64,000 nt of DNA from Photorhabdus australis DSM 17609 (GTDB lineage: Bacteria; Pseudomonadota; Gammaproteobacteria; Enterobacterales; Enterobacteriaceae). Both the position numbers and the translations under genes were made by a program. This document shows, piece by piece, positions 59,648 through 64,000 of this stretch (positions within the stretch are counted from its first letter, which is position 1; every line of letters begins with the position of its first letter). The notes below the pieces were generated by a model, which was not told the origin of the DNA, did no database searches, and saw nothing but the letters and a program-made list of their open reading frames with translations. The stretch spans positions 23,628 to 87,627 of the forward strand of contig NZ_JONO01000025.1 of NCBI RefSeq assembly GCF_000711895.1, in the 5' to 3' direction.

Positions 59648-61474
59648 GTGTCTACCGCAGAAGTCATCAATACGATATCACTGACAGAGCAGGTATTGCG
59701 GGAAACCTTTGGTTATCAGCAATTTCGGCCTGGTCAGCAACAAGTTATCAATACCATTCTTGAAGGGCGTGATTGTCTGGTTATTATGCCGACGGGAGGT
59801 GGTAAATCATTGTGTTACCAAATTCCGGCACTGATACAGGAAGGCGTCACTTTGGTTGTTTCCCCATTGATCTCTTTGATGAAAGATCAGGTGGATCAAT
59901 TACAGGCGAATGGGGTTGCAGCTGATTGTTTGAATTCAGCTCAGGCTCGCGAACAGCAGATTGATGTGATCCGACGCTGCCGTCAGGGAATGGTCAAATT
60001 GCTGTATATCGCTCCTGAGCGCTTGATGATGGATAACTTCCTTGAGCAACTTCTGGAATGGCGGCCGGCTATGCTGGCGGTGGATGAAGCACATTGTATT
60101 TCACAGTGGGGCCATGATTTTCGGCCTGAATATCGGGCGTTGGGTCAGCTCAGGCAACGGTTTCCAACATTACCTGTCATTGCGCTGACCGCGACCGCTG
60201 ATGAAACCACCCGTAATGATATCGTCCGACTACTAAACCTTAATAATCCTCTCATCCATATCAGCAGCTTTGATCGCCCTAATATTCGTTATACCTTGAT
60301 AGAAAAATACAAGCCATTAGATCAATTATGGCTATTTATTCGTGCTCAGAAAGGTAAAAGTGGCATCATTTACTGCAACAGCCGCAGTAAAGTTGAAGAA
60401 ACGTCAGAGCGCTTACAAAAACGTGGCTTAAGTGTTGCACCATATCATGCTGGGCTAGATAACAGTCAACGAGCTAGGGTACAGGACGCATTTCAACGTG
60501 ATGATTTACAGGTTGTTGTGGCAACAGTCGCGTTTGGTATGGGAATTAATAAACCCAATGTTAGGTTTGTGGTTCATTTTAATATTCCACGCAACATTGA
60601 ATCCTATTATCAGGAGACAGGGCGTGCCGGACGTGATGGATTACCTGCGGAAGCGGTGCTGTTCTATGATCCAGCTGATATGGTATGGCTTCGCCGTTGT
60701 TTGGAGGAAAAACCTGCTGGCACGCAGCAGGATATTGAACGGCATAAACTTAATGCAATGGGCGCTTTTGCCGAAGCGCAAACTTGCCGCCGCTTGGTAT
60801 TGCTGAATTATTTTGGTGAAAATAAGCAAAACCTTTGCGGCAACTGTGATATTTGCCTTGATCCGCCTAAAAATTATGAGGGTCTGGTGGATGCACAAAA
60901 AGCGCTTTCTTGTGTTTACCGGGTTGGTCAGCGCTTTGGTATCGGTTATATCGTTGAAGTGCTCAGAGGTTCGAATAATCAACGTATCCGTGACATGGGG
61001 CATGACCGCTTGCCAGTTTATGGTATTGGTAAAGAGCAAAGTCAGGAGTATTGGATCAGTGTATTGCGGCAACTGATTCACTTAGGCTTTATCAGTCAAA
61101 ACATCACCAATTATTCTGCATTACAATTAACAGAAGCAGCACGACCAGTATTGCGTGGTGAAGTTTCGTTGAAACTAGCTGTTCCACGAATACAGAGTTT
61201 GAAAGGGCGCAGTCAGCAAAGTAAATCTTATAGTGGTAATTATGATCGCAAACTGTTTGCTAAACTGCGTAAATTGCGAAAATCGATTGCTGACGAAAAT
61301 AATATCCCTCCTTTTGTTGTATTTAATGATGTCACTTTGATTGAAATGTCAGAGCAATGTCCGGTCACTGCTGATGAGATGTTATTAATCAATGGAGTAG
61401 GGCAACGGAAACTTGAACGTTTTGGTGGTGTTTTTATGGCGTTGATCCATGAACATCTGGAGGAATTCGAATAG
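59648..61474 (+). CDS. recQ: ATP-dependent DNA helicase RecQ
   Basis: 608 aa (E. coli 609). 3'-to-5' SF2 helicase of recombination repair. Walker A MPTGGGKS near residue 50, VDEAHCISQWGHDFRPEY, ALTATAD, QETGRAGRDG, then the zinc-binding cysteines (CRRLVLLNYFGE...CGNCDIC), winged helix and C-terminal HRDC domain (KLFAKLRKLRKSIADENNIPPF). Start is GTG 59648 with GAGGAAAA upstream; TTG 59636 would lie over that site. Confidence 0.95.
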   Translation: MSTAEVINTISLTEQVLRETFGYQQFRPGQQQVINTILEGRDCLVIMPTGGGKSLCYQIPALIQEGVTLVVSPLISLMKDQVDQLQANGVAADCLNSAQAREQQIDVIRRCRQGMVKLLYIAPERLMMDNFLEQLLEWRPAMLAVDEAHCISQWGHDFRPEYRALGQLRQRFPTLPVIALTATADETTRNDIVRLLNLNNPLIHISSFDRPNIRYTLIEKYKPLDQLWLFIRAQKGKSGIIYCNSRSKVEETSERLQKRGLSVAPYHAGLDNSQRARVQDAFQRDDLQVVVATVAFGMGINKPNVRFVVHFNIPRNIESYYQETGRAGRDGLPAEAVLFYDPADMVWLRRCLEEKPAGTQQDIERHKLNAMGAFAEAQTCRRLVLLNYFGENKQNLCGNCDICLDPPKNYEGLVDAQKALSCVYRVGQRFGIGYIVEVLRGSNNQRIRDMGHDRLPVYGIGKEQSQEYWISVLRQLIHLGFISQNITNYSALQLTEAARPVLRGEVSLKLAVPRIQSLKGRSQQSKSYSGNYDRKLFAKLRKLRKSIADENNIPPFVVFNDVTLIEMSEQCPVTADEMLLINGVGQRKLERFGGVFMALIHEHLEEFE

Positions 61475-61488
61475 CTTGAGGACAATTT

Positions 61489-62487
61489 ATGACGCCCGAA
61501 AGATTGAAAGAAAGCTGGCTCAATCGTGAGATACAGTTCTCTGCTTTTGCTAACGGGCCTTTATTGGATTTCTGGCAATCCAGAGAAGAATGCGAGTTTA
61601 TCGGTGTTGATAATGTGCTGATACGCTATGTCCGTTTTTGTACAACAACAAAGAATCATAGAGCGGTTGTTATCTTACCGGGTCGTAGTGAAAGTTATGT
61701 TAAATACCCGGAAGTCGCATTTGATTTTTACCACCTTGGTTATGATGTTTTTATTGTTGATCATCGTGGGCAGGGGCGATCCAGCAGGATGCTTGAAGAT
61801 CCACAAAAAGGGCATGTAGAAAAATTTAATGATTATATTGATGATATTGAAACGTTTATAGAAAAAGATATTTTCCCTCGCCATTATTCTCACTGTTATG
61901 CTCTGGCCCATTCCATGGGAGCGGCAATATTAGGGGGATTCTTATTACGTCACAGCCAGGTTTTTGATGCAGCAGCGCTGTGTGCACCTATGTTTGGTAT
62001 TAGCTTGCCAATGCCACGTTGGTTAGCTGCCTTTCTGGTAAACCGGGCAGAAAAATATCCGGACAGACGCAATAATTATGCGGTATTGACTGGGAAATGG
62101 CGTCCGTTGCCTTATTTGATAAACCTTCTGACACATAGCCGTGAGCGTTATTGCCGCTACCTTCGTTATTACACGGATTACCCAGAATTACGTATAGGCG
62201 GTCCAACATACCATTGGATGAGGGAAAGTATGCGGGTTGGCGACATGCTGATAGAAAAAGCAGGAAAAATTGAGACTCCCCTGATGGTTTTAAAAGCCAG
62301 TGAAGATAAGGTCATTAATAATCAAAAATTACGGGCTTTTTGTAAATCACGCCAGAAAGAAGAGGTTTTCATTAAAGAGCCGCTACCTTTGATTATACAG
62401 GGGGCACATCATGAAATCCTGTTTGAAAAAGATGAATTACGTAGTCAGGCACTCAACGCCATTTGTGATTTTTTTGATCAAAATTGA
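61489..62487 (+). CDS. pldB: Lysophospholipase L2
   Basis: 332 aa alpha/beta hydrolase (E. coli PldB 340). Nucleophile elbow AHSMGA near residue 143, DHRGQGRSSR before it, and the C-terminal HHEILFEKDE with the likely catalytic His. Membrane-associated; hydrolyses lysophosphatidylethanolamine. Fourteen bases after recQ: rhtC and rhtB, found between recQ and pldB in E. coli, are missing. Confidence 0.93.
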   Translation: MTPERLKESWLNREIQFSAFANGPLLDFWQSREECEFIGVDNVLIRYVRFCTTTKNHRAVVILPGRSESYVKYPEVAFDFYHLGYDVFIVDHRGQGRSSRMLEDPQKGHVEKFNDYIDDIETFIEKDIFPRHYSHCYALAHSMGAAILGGFLLRHSQVFDAAALCAPMFGISLPMPRWLAAFLVNRAEKYPDRRNNYAVLTGKWRPLPYLINLLTHSRERYCRYLRYYTDYPELRIGGPTYHWMRESMRVGDMLIEKAGKIETPLMVLKASEDKVINNQKLRAFCKSRQKEEVFIKEPLPLIIQGAHHEILFEKDELRSQALNAICDFFDQN

Positions 62488-62508
62488 TTTAATTTAGGAA
62501 CTATAACT

Positions 62509-63309
62509 ATGTATCACATTGTTGCTTCAGATTTAGATGGCACTTTGCTGTCTCCTGATCACAAATTAACTTCTCACACCAAGGAAACGCTTAATTTACT
62601 GACAAACAAAGGCATTCATTTTATTTTTGCTACTGGGCGTCATCATGTGGATGTTGCGCAAATCCGTGACAGTCTTGGTATTAACGCCTATATGATCACT
62701 TCCAATGGTGCCCGGGTGCACGATACCGCGGGCGAACTGGTTTTCAGTCACAATGTTGATCCTGATATTGTGCATGATTTGTGTCTAATGGAGTTTGAGA
62801 ATCCTAATATTCTGACGAATTATTACTGTAATGACGACTGGTATATGAATCGTGAAAGTCCTGAGCAGGAAGCATTTTTCCAGGAGTCAGTATTTCATTA
62901 TCAGCTTTTTGAGCGTGATAATTTTAAGACTGATGGTGTGTGCAAAGTTTACTTTACTTGTGAAGATCATGATTTATTGATCTCTCTGGAGGAAGCAATT
63001 AACGCACGTTGGGGTGACAGAGTAAATGTGAGTTTCTCGTTGCGTAGTTGTCTGGAGGTTATGGCTGGTGGAGTTTCCAAAGGTCACGCACTTGAGCAGG
63101 TTGCTAAATCGATGGGTTATAAATTAAGTGATTGCATAGCTTTTGGTGATGGGATGAATGATCTGGAAATGCTAATGGCGGCAGGTAAGGGCTGTATTAT
63201 GCGGGATGCTCACCAACGTTTGAAAGATATCTTGCCAGATATGGATGTGATTGGCTCAAATGCGGATGATGCTGTTTCCCGTTATTTATGCAAAATGTAC
63301 CAGGTTTAA
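62509..63309 (+). CDS. yigL: HAD phosphatase YigL
   Basis: 266 aa Cof-type (IIB) HAD phosphatase. Motif I SDLDGTLL at residues 7-14, motif III region KGHALEQVAKSMG, and motif IV AFGDGMNDLEM. E. coli YigL acts on sugar phosphates and pyridoxal phosphate. Follows pldB as in E. coli. Confidence 0.95.
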   Translation: MYHIVASDLDGTLLSPDHKLTSHTKETLNLLTNKGIHFIFATGRHHVDVAQIRDSLGINAYMITSNGARVHDTAGELVFSHNVDPDIVHDLCLMEFENPNILTNYYCNDDWYMNRESPEQEAFFQESVFHYQLFERDNFKTDGVCKVYFTCEDHDLLISLEEAINARWGDRVNVSFSLRSCLEVMAGGVSKGHALEQVAKSMGYKLSDCIAFGDGMNDLEMLMAAGKGCIMRDAHQRLKDILPDMDVIGSNADDAVSRYLCKMYQV

Positions 63310-63407
63310 TTGGTCAGTCATCATTAAGCGCTATTGGCTCAGATTACTGGTGAAAATGTGAGTTCTTTAATAGGGCATTTAATGAGTAACTGCCTTTTCA
63401 AATCAAG

Positions 63408-63438
63408 CCGTGCGGATAGATGTATCCCGCGGTTTTTT
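63408..63438 (+). terminator. Probable terminator after yigL
   Basis: CCGTGCGGATA and TATCCCGCGG form an imperfect GC-rich stem with loop GATG, followed by T6. It is about 100 bp past the yigL stop. Confidence 0.55.
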
Positions 63439-63566
63439 GTTTTTACTATTGCCCTGAGGAAAAATCAGAGGGTTTTAAAATCTGGAAAAAGGGTAAACGT
63501 ATCACGAAGAAACAGGTAAAAGCTTTAATCATTAAAGGTAAAATAGAAATGATTAAAGTTTTTTAA
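63420..63566 (+). pseudogene. Short frame resembling a topoisomerase C-terminal tail
   Basis: A 48-codon frame reads FYYCPEEKSEGFKIWKKGKR then ITKKQVKALIIKGKIEMIKVF. The pattern F-x-IWK-x-G-x-x-I-(T/S)-x-x-Q-x-x-x-L-x-x-x-GK resembles the repeated tail units of topoisomerase III (TopB). The first codons coincide with the yigL terminator and no ribosome-binding site is seen, so it is probably a remnant. Low certainty. Confidence 0.35.
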
Positions 63567-63665
63567 GTAGATAAAAAATGCAGTTTTTAAGTTTATTTAA
63601 AAATGACGAATTAACAAACAAGAATATCAATCACAAATTTATTTTTATCGGTGATTAATTTAACC

Positions 63666-64000
63666 TCAGTTTTGTTTAAGCATTGCAATTTCATGGTCAC
63701 GTAAACCTAAGCTCGGCTTTTTGGGTTGGGATGTATAAGCAATGATATAAGCAATGAGTCCTGATACAACCTCCAGTAAAAAGCCGGCTACGCTCCGATG
63801 TCTTGAATGCTCTATCTGAGAAATATTTTTCAATTGGTCATTCACTGTCTCTATTAAAAAACGTTTTCTTAACATGGCCTTGTCCCAAAGGGATAAAAAT
63901 TTGCCCTTCATATTACGGCGAACATTCGTGATTAATGTAATTCCTTCAGCTTTTAGTTCATCGCATAACGCTTGCGATAAATACCCTTTGTCGCCATAGA
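63666..64000 (-). CDS. IS982-type transposase, C-terminal part, cut by window edge
   Basis: The frame stays open to the right edge and its visible end begins [20 protein letters not shown], then [15 protein letters not shown], and ends MLKQN. GDKGY with the catalytic Asp and [13 protein letters not shown] with the Glu are the second and third acidic residues of IS982 transposases. The annotated start inside this frame is not real. The terminal repeat of the element should lie shortly after 63666 but I could not define it. Confidence 0.8.
   Translation of the reverse strand, partial: YGDKGYLSQALCDELKAEGITLITNVRRNMKGKFLSLWDKAMLRKRFLIETVNDQLKNISQIEHSRHRSVAGFLLEVVSGLIAYIIAYTSQPKKPSLGLRDHEIAMLKQN

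Overview
The window looks like chromosomal DNA from an AT-rich enteric bacterium. Gene order and protein similarity point to the Morganellaceae, most likely Photorhabdus or a close relative such as Xenorhabdus. This is inferred from remembered protein sequences and from E. coli-like synteny; no search was run. Most of the window is conserved core genome: ilvY-ilvC-rep-gppA-rhlB-trxA-rho, the complete enterobacterial common antigen (wec) operon, thrP, four tRNAs, glmZ, hemYXDC, cyaA-cyaY-lptM-dapF-yigA-xerC-yigB-uvrD-corA, rarD-yigI, recQ and pldB-yigL.

Positions 1-5811 are the early (left-end) region of a Mu-like prophage, read mostly on the minus strand. It holds the c-type repressor, Ner, the MuA DDE transposase, the MuB ATPase and several small early genes, and it runs off the left edge of the window. 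A perfect 16-bp inverted repeat lies between the divergent ner and repressor genes. The terminal sequence, read inward, begins TGTATTGA as phage Mu does. It sits exactly where a short-chain dehydrogenase gene breaks off, so the insertion boundary can be placed at 5811.

Positions 5812-13973 are an accessory island that looks like an undescribed biosynthetic cluster. One minus-strand series encodes a LuxE-like acyl-protein synthetase, an IscU-like scaffold, a NifS/IscS-like cysteine desulfurase, a free-standing acyl carrier protein, a ketosynthase, a MaoC-type dehydratase and the dehydrogenase cut by the prophage. A flavin-dependent oxidoreductase diverges from it, and an AraC-type regulator follows. 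The set suggests a short acyl chain made by a type II fatty-acid or polyketide-like system, with a dedicated sulfur or Fe-S supply. I do not recognise the product.

Positions 14676-24506 are ilvY/ilvC (divergent), rep, gppA and rhlB (minus), trxA and rho. Positions 24801-37720 are the twelve-gene ECA operon wecA-wzzE-wecB-wecC-rffG-rffH-wecD-wecE-wzxE-wecF-wzyE-wecG, tightly packed with many overlapping starts and stops. The thrP gene, the Arg-His-Leu-Pro tRNA operon and the small RNA gene glmZ follow. The glmZ gene has a recognisable sigma-54 promoter and two GlrR-type sites upstream. The hemC-hemD-hemX-hemY operon is divergent from cyaA, which keeps its TTG start and a CRP site.

Smaller scars mark the right half. 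A decayed IS4-family element is wedged between cyaA and cyaY, a TM2-domain reading frame has no start codon, and a 1.27-kb AT-rich stretch with a palindromic repeat follows corA. The pldA, rhtC and rhtB genes are absent from the recQ neighbourhood. A short topoisomerase-tail-like frame and an IS982-type transposase, cut by the window edge, close the window.
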